From Microbulbifer sp. VAAF005 (lineage in GTDB: Bacteria > Pseudomonadota > Gammaproteobacteria > Pseudomonadales > Cellvibrionaceae): DNA of 64,000 bases. Position 1 is the stretch's first letter. Every line of letters starts with the position of its first letter. The stretch is taken from NCBI RefSeq assembly GCF_030012985.1, contig NZ_CP120233.1, positions 3,901,001 to 3,965,000 of the forward strand, read 5' to 3'. The notes under the pieces are model-generated. The model was not told the origin of the DNA, did no database searches, and saw only the letters and a list, made by a program, of their open reading frames with translations. This document shows, in pieces, positions 7,997-17,295 of this stretch. The position numbers and the translations under genes were made by a program.

Positions 7997-9913
7997 TCAG
8001 TTGGCTGCCGCTGTGCGACTGCCAAACTCCTGGTGATTGATCAGTTGCAAACGCCTGCGAATCTGTTCCTCAATACCGGAGGCATTGAGGCCGATGGCCG
8101 CCAGCAGGTCTTTGTGCTTGCCGTGCTCAATAATTTGATCTGGAAGCCCCAGTTGCAGCACCGGTACCGACCGCGCAGTGCTATTAAGGTATTCGAGTAC
8201 GGCACTGCCAGCACCACCAGCAATGGTGTTCTCTTCGATGGTAACTAAGAGTTGGTGACTCTCGGCAAGTTCATCGATCAGTGCTTCGTCCAGGGGTTTT
8301 ACCCAACGCATATCGGCGACGGAGGCCCCCAGCTGCTCTGCAGCGGCCATAGCGGGGCCGAGTAAGGTTCCGAAGCTGAGGATGGCTACACCACTGCCCT
8401 GGCGCAACAGGCGCCCCTTGCCGATCGGCAGCTCTGTCATTTCCTTGTTGATGGCGGTACCCATACCAGTTCCGCGTGGATAGCGCACAGCAGTGGGGCC
8501 GTTGTGTTTGTAGGCGGTATAGAGCAGCTGGCGGCATTCGTTTTCGTCACTGGGCGCGGCGATAGCCAGGTAGGGCAGGCAGCGCATAAATGTGAGGTCA
8601 AAACTACCCGCGTGCGTGGGGCCATCTTCCCCTACCAGGCCGGCGCGGTCGATGGCGAAAGTGACATCCAGGTTTTGGATTGCCACATCGTGCACCATTT
8701 GGTCGTAGCCGCGTTGTAAAAATGTCGAATAAATAGCAACTACCGGCTTCTGGTCTTCACAGGCGAGGCCCGCAGCGAGAGTGACGGCGTGCTGTTCGGC
8801 AATGGCCACGTCGTGGAAGCGGTCTGGGAAGCGCTTGGAGAACTCCACCATACCGGAGCCCTCACACATGGCCGGGGTAATAGCGACCAGGCGCTCGTCC
8901 TGTTCTGCGGCATCGTACAGCCACTGGCCAAAAATATCCTGGTACTTGGGCAGTTTCTTCTTGCCGGGTACGGCCACTTGCACCTTGGCTTCTGGCTCCA
9001 GCTTGTTCAGCGCGTGGTAGCCCACCGGATCTTCTTCAGCGGGGCCGAAGCCTTTGCCCTTGGTGGTGGCAATATGCAGGAGTTGCGGGCCCGGCTGGCT
9101 GCGCAAGTTGCGCAGGGTGTGCACCAGGTCGTGCATGTTGTGGCCATCCAGGGGGCCTACGTAGTTAAAACCCAGTTCTTCGAACAGGGTGCCCGGCGTG
9201 ATCATGCCTTTGACGTGCTCTTCGGTACGTCGCGCCAATTGCCAGGCTTTGGGGATGGCAGACAGTATCTTACGGCTGCCCTCGCGCATATTCAGGTAGG
9301 TTTTACTGGCCAGGATTTTGGCGAAATAGGTAGCCAGGCCGCCGACATTTTTTGAGATAGACATACTGTTGTCATTGAGAACAACCAACATGTCCTTGCC
9401 GGTATGTGAGGCGTGGTTCAGGGCTTCGAAAGCCATTCCCGCCGTCATGGCGCCATCGCCAATCACCGCCACTACCTTGCGATCGTCAGGGGAGCCCAGG
9501 GCCATACCCAGGGCGGCGCTGATCGAAGTGCTGGAGTGGCCAACTCCAAAGGTATCGTAGGGGCTCTCACTGCGCTTGGGGAAGCCGGACAGGCCGCCTT
9601 GCTGACGCATGGATAGCATCTGCTCGCGGCGACCGGTGAGGATTTTATGGGGGTAGGTCTGGTGGCCCACATCCCAAACCAGCCGGTCCTCCGGGGTATT
9701 GAATATGTAATGCAGGGCGATGGTCAGTTCCACCACACCGAGACCGGCACCAAAGTGCCCGCCGGTCTGGCCGACACAATACAGCAGGTACTCGCGCAAT
9801 TGGCTGGCGAGTTCCGGCAATTGGCGTTCATCGAGGGCGCGCAGCTGCGCCGGGTCGTCGATCGAGTCGAGAAGCGGTGTCTGCGGGCGTGTGCGTGGAA
9901 TTTCTTCGAGCAT
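7997..9913 (-). CDS. dxs: 1-deoxy-D-xylulose-5-phosphate synthase
   Basis: Condenses pyruvate and glyceraldehyde 3-phosphate to DXP, the first step of the MEP isoprenoid pathway (also feeding thiamine and pyridoxal synthesis); cytosolic, thiamine-diphosphate dependent. At 638 residues it has the family length. Visible motifs: the ThDP motif [15 protein letters not shown]...LNDN, the SMSISKNVG segment, the pyrimidine-domain [17 protein letters not shown] and the C-terminal transketolase domain ending near residue 620. ATG at 9913 is preferred over an in-frame TTG at 9931. Third gene of xseB-ispA-dxs, with about 95 bp between ispA and dxs. Confidence 0.97.
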   Translation of the reverse strand: MLEEIPRTRPQTPLLDSIDDPAQLRALDERQLPELASQLREYLLYCVGQTGGHFGAGLGVVELTIALHYIFNTPEDRLVWDVGHQTYPHKILTGRREQMLSMRQQGGLSGFPKRSESPYDTFGVGHSSTSISAALGMALGSPDDRKVVAVIGDGAMTAGMAFEALNHASHTGKDMLVVLNDNSMSISKNVGGLATYFAKILASKTYLNMREGSRKILSAIPKAWQLARRTEEHVKGMITPGTLFEELGFNYVGPLDGHNMHDLVHTLRNLRSQPGPQLLHIATTKGKGFGPAEEDPVGYHALNKLEPEAKVQVAVPGKKKLPKYQDIFGQWLYDAAEQDERLVAITPAMCEGSGMVEFSKRFPDRFHDVAIAEQHAVTLAAGLACEDQKPVVAIYSTFLQRGYDQMVHDVAIQNLDVTFAIDRAGLVGEDGPTHAGSFDLTFMRCLPYLAIAAPSDENECRQLLYTAYKHNGPTAVRYPRGTGMGTAINKEMTELPIGKGRLLRQGSGVAILSFGTLLGPAMAAAEQLGASVADMRWVKPLDEALIDELAESHQLLVTIEENTIAGGAGSAVLEYLNSTARSVPVLQLGLPDQIIEHGKHKDLLAAIGLNASGIEEQIRRRLQLINHQEFGSRTAAAN

Positions 9914-10008
9914 CAAATGTATCAGTTGCAACAGATGGTGATATTGAGGGGGATTGTATGCCCGTGGCGGGCATATTGCATCCCAAACCCCACAGGCAAG
10001 GCTGTGAC

Positions 10009-10917
10009 TTAGTGTCCGCGCTGCACGATATAGTCTGCGAGCTGCTGTAGTAGCAGGGTATCGCCATCGAGACTTTGCAGTGCCTGGGCGGCCTGGGCGT
10101 GCAGTTTTGCCAGCTTGTCCCGGGCGCCGTCGACGCCGAGCAGAGAGACATAAGTGGGTTTGTTGCGCAGGGCATCGGCGCCCTGGGTTTTGCCCAGAAC
10201 TGCGGTTTCAGCAGTGATATCGAGAATATCGTCCTGAACCTGGAATGCCAGGCCAATAGCTTGGGCGTAGCGGGTAATAATCTCCAGTCCCCTCTCGCCG
10301 GCACCGCCCAGCAATGCGCCCATACGTGCGCTGGCACAAATCAGAGCCCCGGTCTTGAGGCGGTGCATGGGCTCCAGCTGATCCAGGGTGAGGGTTTGGT
10401 CAACGGAGTTCAGGTCGATTGCCTGGCCGGCGACCATACCTCGGGCCCCCGCCGCAGTGGCGAGCTCACGCATAAGGTGTAACTGCAATTGAGGGGCAAG
10501 CGGTTCTGCGAGAAGTAACTCGAAAGCTTGGGTTTGCAGTGCGTCGCCAGCGAGAATGGCTGTGGCTTCGTCATAGGCGATATGACAGGTGGGGCGACCT
10601 CGACGTAGGTCGTCGTCATCCATTGCCGGCAGGTCGTCGTGGACCAGAGAGTAGGCGTGAATGCACTCCAGGGCCGCCGCTGTGCTATCGCAATAGGCCA
10701 GGTCAAAATCGACACCCCGAAAAACCTGGGCACAAGCGTAGACGAGAGCGGGGCGCAGGCGTTTGCCGGGGCCCAGTGCGGCATAGCGCATTGCTTCGAA
10801 CAGCTTTTCTGAGCCGTCGATCGGGGTGTTGAGCGCCTGCTGGATTCGGCTTTCGACGCGTGTGGAGGAGGCCTGTAGAAAGGCTTTCAGCTCCTCTGGC
10901 AGGTTTGCGGAACTCAC
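10009..10917 (-). CDS. ispA: Farnesyl diphosphate synthase (geranyltranstransferase)
   Basis: Makes farnesyl diphosphate from IPP and DMAPP/GPP for quinones and undecaprenyl phosphate. It is a 302-residue all-helical prenyltransferase. The first Asp-rich motif is [17 protein letters not shown] and the second is QDDILD; the two residues before the first motif (VH) fit a short-chain product. The start is GTG, directly abutting the TAA of xseB with no gap, which suggests translational coupling. Part of the conserved xseB-ispA-dxs cluster. Confidence 0.97.
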   Translation of the reverse strand: MSSANLPEELKAFLQASSTRVESRIQQALNTPIDGSEKLFEAMRYAALGPGKRLRPALVYACAQVFRGVDFDLAYCDSTAAALECIHAYSLVHDDLPAMDDDDLRRGRPTCHIAYDEATAILAGDALQTQAFELLLAEPLAPQLQLHLMRELATAAGARGMVAGQAIDLNSVDQTLTLDQLEPMHRLKTGALICASARMGALLGGAGERGLEIITRYAQAIGLAFQVQDDILDITAETAVLGKTQGADALRNKPTYVSLLGVDGARDKLAKLHAQAAQALQSLDGDTLLLQQLADYIVQRGH

Positions 10918-11172
10918 TTAAACTGGGTCCCCGGAGTTGTCGTCGGCATCAAAGGGGAGCTCGCGGATATTGCCGCTCTCTTCAATTAACAGCTTCACTT
11001 TCTGCTCGGCTTTGGCGAGCTTCTGTTGGCACTCCCGGGTGAGTTTCACTCCCTTTTCGAAATCAGCGAGAGCCTCCTCCAATGGGAGATCTCCGCCTTC
11101 GAGTCGCTCAACCAGCTGTTCCAACGCCTCGAGACTCTCTTCAAAAGTTGCTGTTTTTTTCTTTGCCGCCAT
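10918..11172 (-). CDS. xseB: Exodeoxyribonuclease VII small subunit
   Basis: An 84-residue coiled-coil subunit that binds XseA several-fold and supports degradation of single-stranded DNA. Family core FEESLEALEQLVERLEGGDLPLE and LTRECQQKL are clear. ATG at 11172 is preferred: it has AGAGG upstream, follows the usual family length and begins MAAKKK; a longer frame would add 20 unrelated residues. First gene of the xseB-ispA-dxs operon; xseA is not in the window. Confidence 0.95.
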   Translation of the reverse strand: MAAKKKTATFEESLEALEQLVERLEGGDLPLEEALADFEKGVKLTRECQQKLAKAEQKVKLLIEESGNIRELPFDADDNSGDPV

Positions 11173-11282
11173 AGCATCGCCTCTTAATTGCGGGGCAACC
11201 TTAGCGGCTGGCGGTGCGGGGGTCAATTCCATGGCACCCTCATCCGGGAGCCTCTTCTCAGTGTCGTTTAGGCGTACAATTC

Positions 11283-12770
11283 CTAGAGGCTCGACTCCCG
11301 GGATAAAAGATAGTGCGCCAGGGCTTTTTTCTGCACCGCCGTAAAGTTGTAGTTGGGCATTGGTGGTGTTGGGGCATCGAAGTAGTCAGCCAGGGTCTGC
11401 GCTGTGTATTTAGCGGACAGGTTGCGCAGGGGAAACTGGGCCTGATGGCAGTGGGCACAATCGTTAGACCGATAGAGCTGCGCGCCCAGTTGCACCACCT
11501 CGGCATCTATTGAAAGCGCGTTGGCCGTGGATGTTTTTTGCAGTTGTGGCTGCTGTGTTGTCAATACAGCTTGGCGAGGGGCCCCTTGGCTCACACGATA
11601 AACTGCACCGGCGTAGTCATCGGAAATATAGATGTTGCCCAGTTTATCCTCGGCGATGGCGACAGGGCGGCCGTAAACCGTTTGGCGGTCATCGCTGAGA
11701 AATCCCCACAGGAAATCCCTCTGTTGAATTTCCCCGTCGTCACTCCAGTGCAGGGAGACAACTTTATAGCCATCTTTCACGCTGCGGTTCCACGAGCCGT
11801 GCAGGGCGACCAGCGCTGCATGGCGATAATCCTTAGGCTGTTCCACACTGCGCAAAAATTTAATCCCGAGTGGCGCGTTGTGAGCGCGAAATTCGTATAC
11901 GGGGGGAATTGAGGCAGCAATCTTTTGCTGGATTTCAGGGCTTGCATCCACCCCAAGATCCGGATCGGGAACCCGGTCACCGTAGGCGTAGGGCCATCCG
12001 TAGAATTGGTCTTTGCGAATCAGGTTGAGCTCATCTGGCGGCAGGTTGTCGCCGAGCCAATCGCGGCCATTATCTGTTGCGTAAAGTCCGCCATCTTTTG
12101 GAGACCAATCGAACCCCACACTATTGCGCAGGCCGGTGGCGTATATTTCAAAATCATGTCCATTTGGCTTCATCCTCATAACAGTTGCGCGGCGAGGATC
12201 TTTTTCAATACAAACGTTGCAGCTGGAACCACTGCTGAGAAAAAGCCACCCATCGGGACTCATATCAATAGTTTTGGTCCAGTGTCCATCGTCCTCAAGA
12301 TTTTCAATAATTCGCTGGTAGCGCCCAGCCAGCCGCCCATCGGAATGATCAAAGGGCACCCGTCCAACTGCGTCACTTTCGGCAATATATAACCAACCGT
12401 CGTGTAGCAATAATCCGTGGGGCCGCTGAAGATTATCAATTAGGACTTTTTGTCCGTCACTGCGACCATCGCCGTCTTTATCTTGTAATAAAAGTGAAAC
12501 TTTGCCGTGTCTCGGCTGAGAGACAATGATGTCTCCGCTGCGGGTCACTATGAGCCAGCGCGCGCCAGGAACATCCCTTGCGAATAATTCGACCGAATAT
12601 CCATCCGCTGCCGTTAGCCTGCCTGTCACTTCTTTTTCTGTTGTTTTGACACCACCGACCAGTTGGCGCCAGGGTACACTGACACTGGATTTAAAGGTGG
12701 CCAAGGCGGTAGAAAGCACCGCTCCCAGGGCAATAAAAAATATTAGCGTATATTTCAACGTTTTCTTCAT
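11283..12770 (-). CDS. PQQ-dependent sugar dehydrogenase-like protein fused to cytochrome c
   Basis: A 495-residue protein: N-terminal membrane anchor or signal (residues 1-26), a six-bladed beta-propeller of the soluble glucose/sorbosone dehydrogenase type (about 55-400; motifs RPHGLLLHDGWLYIAE, ATGLRNSVGFDW, DNGRDWLGDNLPPDELN, ALHGSWNR), and a C-terminal c-type cytochrome with CAHCH as haem-binding motif and MPN as a possible distal Met. Proteins of this type oxidise sugars in the periplasm with PQQ and pass electrons to cytochrome c; here donor domain and electron acceptor are on one chain. Substrate unknown, and PQQ synthesis genes are not nearby. Confidence 0.88.
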   Translation of the reverse strand: MKKTLKYTLIFFIALGAVLSTALATFKSSVSVPWRQLVGGVKTTEKEVTGRLTAADGYSVELFARDVPGARWLIVTRSGDIIVSQPRHGKVSLLLQDKDGDGRSDGQKVLIDNLQRPHGLLLHDGWLYIAESDAVGRVPFDHSDGRLAGRYQRIIENLEDDGHWTKTIDMSPDGWLFLSSGSSCNVCIEKDPRRATVMRMKPNGHDFEIYATGLRNSVGFDWSPKDGGLYATDNGRDWLGDNLPPDELNLIRKDQFYGWPYAYGDRVPDPDLGVDASPEIQQKIAASIPPVYEFRAHNAPLGIKFLRSVEQPKDYRHAALVALHGSWNRSVKDGYKVVSLHWSDDGEIQQRDFLWGFLSDDRQTVYGRPVAIAEDKLGNIYISDDYAGAVYRVSQGAPRQAVLTTQQPQLQKTSTANALSIDAEVVQLGAQLYRSNDCAHCHQAQFPLRNLSAKYTAQTLADYFDAPTPPMPNYNFTAVQKKALAHYLLSRESSL

Positions 12771-12888
12771 GGTATCGATTGAACTTGAAATAAAGATGTT
12801 TATAGTTGCCGCGCTTACTTTTTACCCCTATAGTTAACGCGGGATTAATTTCCTGTCTCCCCTCCCTTTTGTAACAGGTAACTCAGTT

Positions 12889-12906
12889 TGTGAGATATCT
12901 CTTACA
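12889..12906 (+). promoter_or_regulatory. GacA-type upstream activating site
   Basis: TGTGAG-ATATCT-CTTACA matches the GacA consensus TGTAAG-N6-CTTACA with exact spacing and one mismatch. Its centre lies about 64 bp before the predicted start of the GGA-rich RNA at 12962, as in rsmY and rsmZ promoters of Pseudomonas. It sits in otherwise gene-free DNA. Confidence 0.7.
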
Positions 12907-12961
12907 TAAAATTCAGCAGATTTCCCCTACTTTTTTCTCCCTTGATGTCCATAATTAACTT

Positions 12962-13086
12962 GCAAGGACGCGAAAGGGACTGCACTACTGCGGCAATGGA
13001 TAAATGGATTGCGCCGCTCGCCCTAGGGATATGGGCACCATCCTGTGAGACGCACCGCCCTGGCCGGATTGCCTGGGCGGTGTTTT
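12962..13086 (+). ncRNA. Candidate Rsm/Csr-type regulatory small RNA
   Basis: A predicted transcript of about 125 nt that would titrate the translational regulator CsrA/RsmA. Evidence: a -10-like CATAAT at 12950-12955; GGA motifs at 12966, 12977, 12998, 13006, 13027 and 13066; a strong hairpin (12990-13018, GCGG...CCGC and CAAT/ATTG) that presents two GGA motifs in its loop; and a perfect terminator. A GacA-type site lies upstream at 12889-12906. No open frame of interest lies inside. Length and architecture fit RsmY/RsmZ. Sequence similarity to known Rsm RNAs was not testable, so identity rests on architecture. A chance occurrence of all four elements in order seems unlikely. Confidence 0.7.
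13053..13086 (+). terminator. Rho-independent terminator of the GGA-rich RNA
   Basis: Perfect 8-bp stem CACCGCCC / GGGCGGTG with a 14-nt loop containing a GGA, followed by TTTT. No protein gene precedes it on this strand. Confidence 0.75.
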
Positions 13087-13565
13087 ACCTTCTGCTTTAA
13101 TCTGCCTGTTGCTGCCTACAACACTTTCCAGAATTTATACCTATCCTATGTAATTTGCTGTAATTCCACCATCGGCTTGTCACTGTCTGGAATTTGTAAT
13201 AGTTATCCGCTTTAATGTTGATAGGCCGGCCAAATTACCCATGAGCCGGCGGAGGGTGGCGCATTCAGTAATCTACCAGCAGAAGTGCCCGTATCACCCA
13301 AGGCAAATTTACGCCTGTGGGCATCTGTATTTTCGTTGGTAAAAAAACTTTCAGGCTTTTCCATACGGTCTGGGAGCAAGTTTTTACTGTTGAAGGTGGA
13401 AGTGTTTTCTTACACTGAGAATTGCGCCAGCCTCTGTCATCGTCATCCAGCCCCTTCGAGCTGTCACTCCAAAGCTTCTTTTTTATTTTTCATAATAATC
13501 TTTATGACTACACGGAAACAGTTCCGGGGCTGCCTTGTTCTATTCGACTGTGGGGAGGCGAGGTT
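13087..13565. other. Intergenic stretch before the HNH gene
   Basis: No gene, strong promoter or clear structure seen between the small-RNA terminator and the HNH nuclease start, apart from an inverted GCCGGC repeat near 13225-13250. Confidence 0.4.
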
Positions 13566-14135
13566 ATGCACGCGAGAATATTGCGTTTAAATCTGGCGGG
13601 GCAACCGCTGGAGTGGCTGAGTTGGCAAGAGGCATCCTGTCTGTACGTGCGGGAGCTGGTTACATGGTCTCTGGGAGGTGTTGTCCAGCGGGTGCGTGGA
13701 GGCTTTAATCGCAATGGCGATCGTTCCAGCCTTGATCTGGCCGCTATTATCGCCTGTGGTGGTGCACGTATGGCCCGTCCGCGCCGACGCCCACCTCTAA
13801 CAAATCGAGCACTGTTTTTTCGCGATTCCCATACCTGTCTTTATTGCGGTAATTTCTTTAAAAGTGTGGATTTGACACGGGACCATGTTATTCCTGTTTC
13901 CAAAGGTGGAGTTGATTCCTGGGAAAATGTGGTCGCGGCCTGCAGGCGCTGTAACCAGCATAAGGGCAATCAACTATTGGAAAATATCGACATGGAGCTG
14001 TTGGCCTTGCCCTTCTGCCCCAATGCAGCTGAATACCTTGCCCTGATTAACAGTGAGCGGATTCGCGGCGATCAGATGGAGTTTCTGCGCGGCCAGTTTT
14101 CACGGCGGCGTCAACAGGGGTGGTTGTTGCACTAG
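13566..14135 (+). CDS. HNH endonuclease family protein
   Basis: A 189-residue protein with a central HNH nuclease fold: CLYCG, then LTRDHVIPVSKGG (the catalytic HV/H region), WENVVAACRRCNQHKGN. The two CxxC pairs bind structural zinc. Proteins of this kind, not linked to a modification gene, are common in gammaproteobacterial chromosomes, and their role is unclear. ATG 13566 is supported by GGGGAGGCGAGG just upstream; an upstream in-frame codon would add 48 residues of low complexity. No restriction-modification or mobile genes adjoin it. Confidence 0.85.
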   Translation: MHARILRLNLAGQPLEWLSWQEASCLYVRELVTWSLGGVVQRVRGGFNRNGDRSSLDLAAIIACGGARMARPRRRPPLTNRALFFRDSHTCLYCGNFFKSVDLTRDHVIPVSKGGVDSWENVVAACRRCNQHKGNQLLENIDMELLALPFCPNAAEYLALINSERIRGDQMEFLRGQFSRRRQQGWLLH

Positions 14136-14162
14136 CCCATCGGATCAAAATGAGCAAAAAAG

Positions 14163-14186
14163 AAAAGGGGCCAACAGGCCCCTTTT
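14163..14186. terminator. Bidirectional terminator between HNH gene and ddl
   Basis: AAAAGGGGCC-AACA-GGCCCCTTTT, a symmetric hairpin with T-tracts in both directions between convergent genes. Confidence 0.9.
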
Positions 14187-14188
14187 AA

Positions 14189-15199
14189 TTATGTCTTGTC
14201 GTTAGGTGAAGATACCGCAGAGCGGATCAGGCCGGCCAGGTATTCGGTGAAATTGTGCCCGTGGTTTTCCATCATTTTGGGGAACATGGAGTTTGGCGTC
14301 ATACCGGGAAAAGTATTGACCTCATTGAGGTAGAGTTCGCCGGTCTCTGTCAGGAAAAAGTCTATGCGGGACAAATCCTTCAGCTTTAGGGCTTTAAAAG
14401 TGCGCAGGGATACTTCGGCTATCCATTGAAGCTGTTCTTCGTGAAGATCAGCAGCTTCGATAAAGGTGACCGCGCGGCTGCCCTCGGCATACTTTTCCTT
14501 ATAAGTGTAAAAAGTATCCGTTGGGGCGCGTACTTCTCCCGGGCGGGTTGCGATCACATCATCGTTGTAGTGGTAAACCGCAACTTCCAGCTCTCTGGCT
14601 TTCAATGCTTTTTCTATCAGCACATAAGGGGAGAGTTTAAAGGCGTCCTCGATCGCGGCCTCTAACTCTTCTTTGTCACGGACCTTAAAGCAACCTACGG
14701 AAGATCCCTGATTGGAGGCTTTTACAAATACCTCACCCCAGTTCTCCAGGGCATCGTGAGCTTTTTGTAATTCCTCGAATTCAGTGCTGTGCAAAAACTC
14801 GTAAGGTGTGTTTTCAATACCCAGGGCACTGAGCCACATCTTGGTTTTAATTTTGTTAAAGCAGATTTTGCTGGGCTCAGGTGCAGAGCCAAAATAGGGG
14901 ATGCCGAACATATCCAGTTGCGACTGCAAATCGCCGGTCTCTCCCGGGTAGCCGTGAATTGCAGGAATTACGTAGTCCACATCCCAGGAGTTACCTTCTT
15001 CATCGCGAATTTTGCGATCGTAAAAGATATGGTAAACCCGGCCCTGGCTGTCGGTAAGGCAGCCACTGCTATCCATTTCCACCCGCAATAGGGCGATGTC
15101 CTCTGCCGCTGACAACTTGTCCTCGATAAAATCAGCAGTTCTGAGGGATACGTCGTGCTCGCTGCCGCCACCGCCGCAGATAAGCAAGGTGTTAATCAT
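14189..15199 (-). CDS. ddl: D-alanine--D-alanine ligase
   Basis: Joins two D-Ala with ATP for peptidoglycan precursor synthesis; cytosolic ATP-grasp enzyme. Of 336 residues, the N-terminal domain begins with the nucleotide/substrate motif LLICGGGGSEHDVS. Further motifs are AIHGYPGETGDLQ, the grasp loop VKASNQGSSVGC, and the metal-binding LNEVNTFPGMTPNSMFP. The sequence looks more like a stand-alone DdlA-type enzyme than the ddlB of a dcw cluster, and no ftsQ/murC neighbours are present. It starts four bases after mepA ends, so the two are probably cotranscribed. Confidence 0.95.
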   Translation of the reverse strand: MINTLLICGGGGSEHDVSLRTADFIEDKLSAAEDIALLRVEMDSSGCLTDSQGRVYHIFYDRKIRDEEGNSWDVDYVIPAIHGYPGETGDLQSQLDMFGIPYFGSAPEPSKICFNKIKTKMWLSALGIENTPYEFLHSTEFEELQKAHDALENWGEVFVKASNQGSSVGCFKVRDKEELEAAIEDAFKLSPYVLIEKALKARELEVAVYHYNDDVIATRPGEVRAPTDTFYTYKEKYAEGSRAVTFIEAADLHEEQLQWIAEVSLRTFKALKLKDLSRIDFFLTETGELYLNEVNTFPGMTPNSMFPKMMENHGHNFTEYLAGLIRSAVSSPNDKT

Positions 15200-15203
15200 A
15201 AAA

Positions 15204-16145
15204 TTATTCCGTCGTAGTGCCTGCCGAAGGTGCGGTTAATACCTGTTCGCACTGTTGGGGCAAGGTCTTTGGTTTCGGCTTTTTCTGTTTCGGCTGGGGT
15301 TTAGTGCCATTGAGAATTGCATAGAAGTCATCGCTAAACCACCAATCCAAGTCACTGCCACAGGCTGCAGTGGTCACCGGAGCCTGGGGCTTACAGTTGG
15401 TGCTTCCCTCTGGGCAGGCCAGGCGCACATGAAAATGGTAATTGTGCCCCCACCAGGGGCGCACTTTGCGCAGCCACTCGTTATCTTCGCCGGATATTTC
15501 GCACAGGTGGCGCTTGATGGTCGGGTGTACAAATATTCGTTCGACCCGCTGGTCCTCTGCGGCCATGCGCAGGATTTTGGGAACCCGGTCGTCCCAATTT
15601 TCAGGGATTAGGCGGTGTTTGCGCTCATCAGCCAAGGCAACAGCAGAGATATTATCACGCTCCCACGGGGTGAGGGGACGCTCTGCCGCCCGCCGATCCT
15701 GGGAATACCAGATATCTACGTCCAGGCCGGTTTGGTGGCTGTTGTGCCCACCACTGCCGAAAGGGCCCCCTCGGGCCATAGACATGTCACCGATCTGGAT
15801 TCTGCCCAGATCTTTCTGCGCCACGCTCTGGGAAAACTCCTTCAGGAAGTTGATGGTCTGGGGGTGGGCAAAATGTCGATCGCGGCCAGTCCTCACCAAC
15901 TGATAGCCCTCTCCCCTCAATGGCAGGGTCTCCCCTCCACTCAGGCAGCCATTGGTGTAGGTGCCAATACTCGATGGTGTCTGTGCACTGGGCCCTTCGA
16001 CCTTATCCCAGTCGTTGGCACTTGCGGCGCCACTCGCCAGGGACGAGGCGAGAATCAGGGTGTGGGTTAGTTGCCGTAAAAATCCCGCTTTAAAGGGGCT
16101 AACGGCCTCGGTAGTGGATACTGAATTTTGAGCTTTCGGGTGCAT
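15204..16145 (-). CDS. mepA: Penicillin-insensitive murein endopeptidase MepA
   Basis: A 313-residue periplasmic LAS-type (M74) zinc peptidase that cuts the D-Ala-meso-DAP cross-link of peptidoglycan. Zinc ligands are visible in GGHNSHQTGLDVDIW and in the late HNYHFHVRL. Six cysteines are spread along the mature chain, as in the E. coli protein. The signal segment (LTHTLILASSLASGAASA) follows a somewhat long N-terminal stretch of about 25 residues; a shorter start is possible. Next gene is ddl, giving a small cell-wall unit. Confidence 0.93.
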   Translation of the reverse strand: MHPKAQNSVSTTEAVSPFKAGFLRQLTHTLILASSLASGAASANDWDKVEGPSAQTPSSIGTYTNGCLSGGETLPLRGEGYQLVRTGRDRHFAHPQTINFLKEFSQSVAQKDLGRIQIGDMSMARGGPFGSGGHNSHQTGLDVDIWYSQDRRAAERPLTPWERDNISAVALADERKHRLIPENWDDRVPKILRMAAEDQRVERIFVHPTIKRHLCEISGEDNEWLRKVRPWWGHNYHFHVRLACPEGSTNCKPQAPVTTAACGSDLDWWFSDDFYAILNGTKPQPKQKKPKPKTLPQQCEQVLTAPSAGTTTE

Positions 16146-16174
16146 AGGTCCCTGGATACCAATAAGTCACAGTT

Positions 16175-16201
16175 GTCGGGCCACCTCAAGTGGCGCCCGA
16201 C
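16175..16201. terminator. Hairpin between hisC and mepA
   Basis: GTCGGGCCAC-CTCAA-GTGGCGCCCGAC with a one-base bulge. It lacks a T-tract, so it may terminate weakly or stabilise the upstream hisC message. Confidence 0.45.
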
Positions 16202-16221
16202 GAGTATAGACAGACAGAGTG

Positions 16222-17295
16222 CTAGCTCTGTGACGCAAGTATCTCTTTGCAGTTCCGTATCAGCTGCTCCATTTCTTCATCGGTGCCAATAGAGATACGC
16301 AAGTACTCACTGATCCGAGGCTTGTTGAAATAACGTACGAGAATATTACGCTCCCGCAGTGCCAGATACAGGGCTTCTGCGCCGGGCTCCGGTGGTTTGG
16401 CCAGGAGGAAATTGGCTTGGGAGGGAACCACTTCGAACCCCAGGTCTATAAGCGCCCGCTCACAGCGCTCGCGGGTGGCGATGACCTTGCCGCAATTGTC
16501 GCTGTGCCAGGCGGTATCGTGGATCGCTGCGGTGGCCACACGCTGGGCAATGGCATCAATGGGGTAGGAGTTAAAGGAGTTCTTGGCTCTCAGCAATCCT
16601 TCAATCAGGTGCTTCTGCCCCATGGCAAAGCCGAGGCGAAGCCCTGCGAGGGCATAGGACTTTGACAGTGTGTGTATCACCAACAGGTTGGGGTAGCGAT
16701 CGATGAGTGCTGCTGCACTTTGTCCGCCAAAATCGATATAGGCCTCATCAATAACCACCACTCTCTCAGACTGTGAGCGCAAGAGATGTTCAATTTGCTC
16801 TAGCGGCAGGTACCGTCCCGTGGGTGCATTGGGGTTGGGAATAATTACACCGGCTGCAGGGGCTGCATAGTCCTCAAGCTGGATAGAGAAATCGCCGTGC
16901 AGGGGAACAGTGCGGCTTTTGATATTGAAGAGCTGGCAATAAACCGGGTAAAAACTGTAGGTGATATCCGGAAATAGCAGGGGCTCGCTGCGGCGGAAAA
17001 AACTGTAAAAGCTCAGCGCCAGCACTTCATCGGAGCCATTGCCCACAAATACTTGTTCGGCAGAGAGATTGTGCTTATCGGCAATAGCGCGGCGTAATTC
17101 ACAGGACTCCGGGTCGGGATAGCGGCGCAATGCATCGGCAAAGTCGTGCTGCTCCAAGAGCCTTAAAGCTTCGGGGGAGGCAGGGTAGGGGTTCTCATTG
17201 GTATTGAGCTTTATCAGGGTTTCACTCTTGGGCTGCTCCCCAGGTGTATAGGGTTCCAGCTGGTCGAGCCCTGGGCTCCAATAAATCTTGCTCAT
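16222..17295 (-). CDS. hisC: Histidinol-phosphate aminotransferase (or related aminotransferase)
   Basis: A 357-residue class I/II PLP aminotransferase. The N-terminal LNTNENPYP and the Schiff-base lysine region [15 protein letters not shown] are typical of HisC, which converts imidazole-acetol phosphate and glutamate to histidinol phosphate. There are no other histidine genes nearby; many gammaproteobacteria carry more than one HisC-like enzyme, so another substrate is possible. Its start overlaps the end of the FHA membrane-protein gene by four bases (ATGA), suggesting coupled translation. Confidence 0.9.
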   Translation of the reverse strand: MSKIYWSPGLDQLEPYTPGEQPKSETLIKLNTNENPYPASPEALRLLEQHDFADALRRYPDPESCELRRAIADKHNLSAEQVFVGNGSDEVLALSFYSFFRRSEPLLFPDITYSFYPVYCQLFNIKSRTVPLHGDFSIQLEDYAAPAAGVIIPNPNAPTGRYLPLEQIEHLLRSQSERVVVIDEAYIDFGGQSAAALIDRYPNLLVIHTLSKSYALAGLRLGFAMGQKHLIEGLLRAKNSFNSYPIDAIAQRVATAAIHDTAWHSDNCGKVIATRERCERALIDLGFEVVPSQANFLLAKPPEPGAEALYLALRERNILVRYFNKPRISEYLRISIGTDEEMEQLIRNCKEILASQS

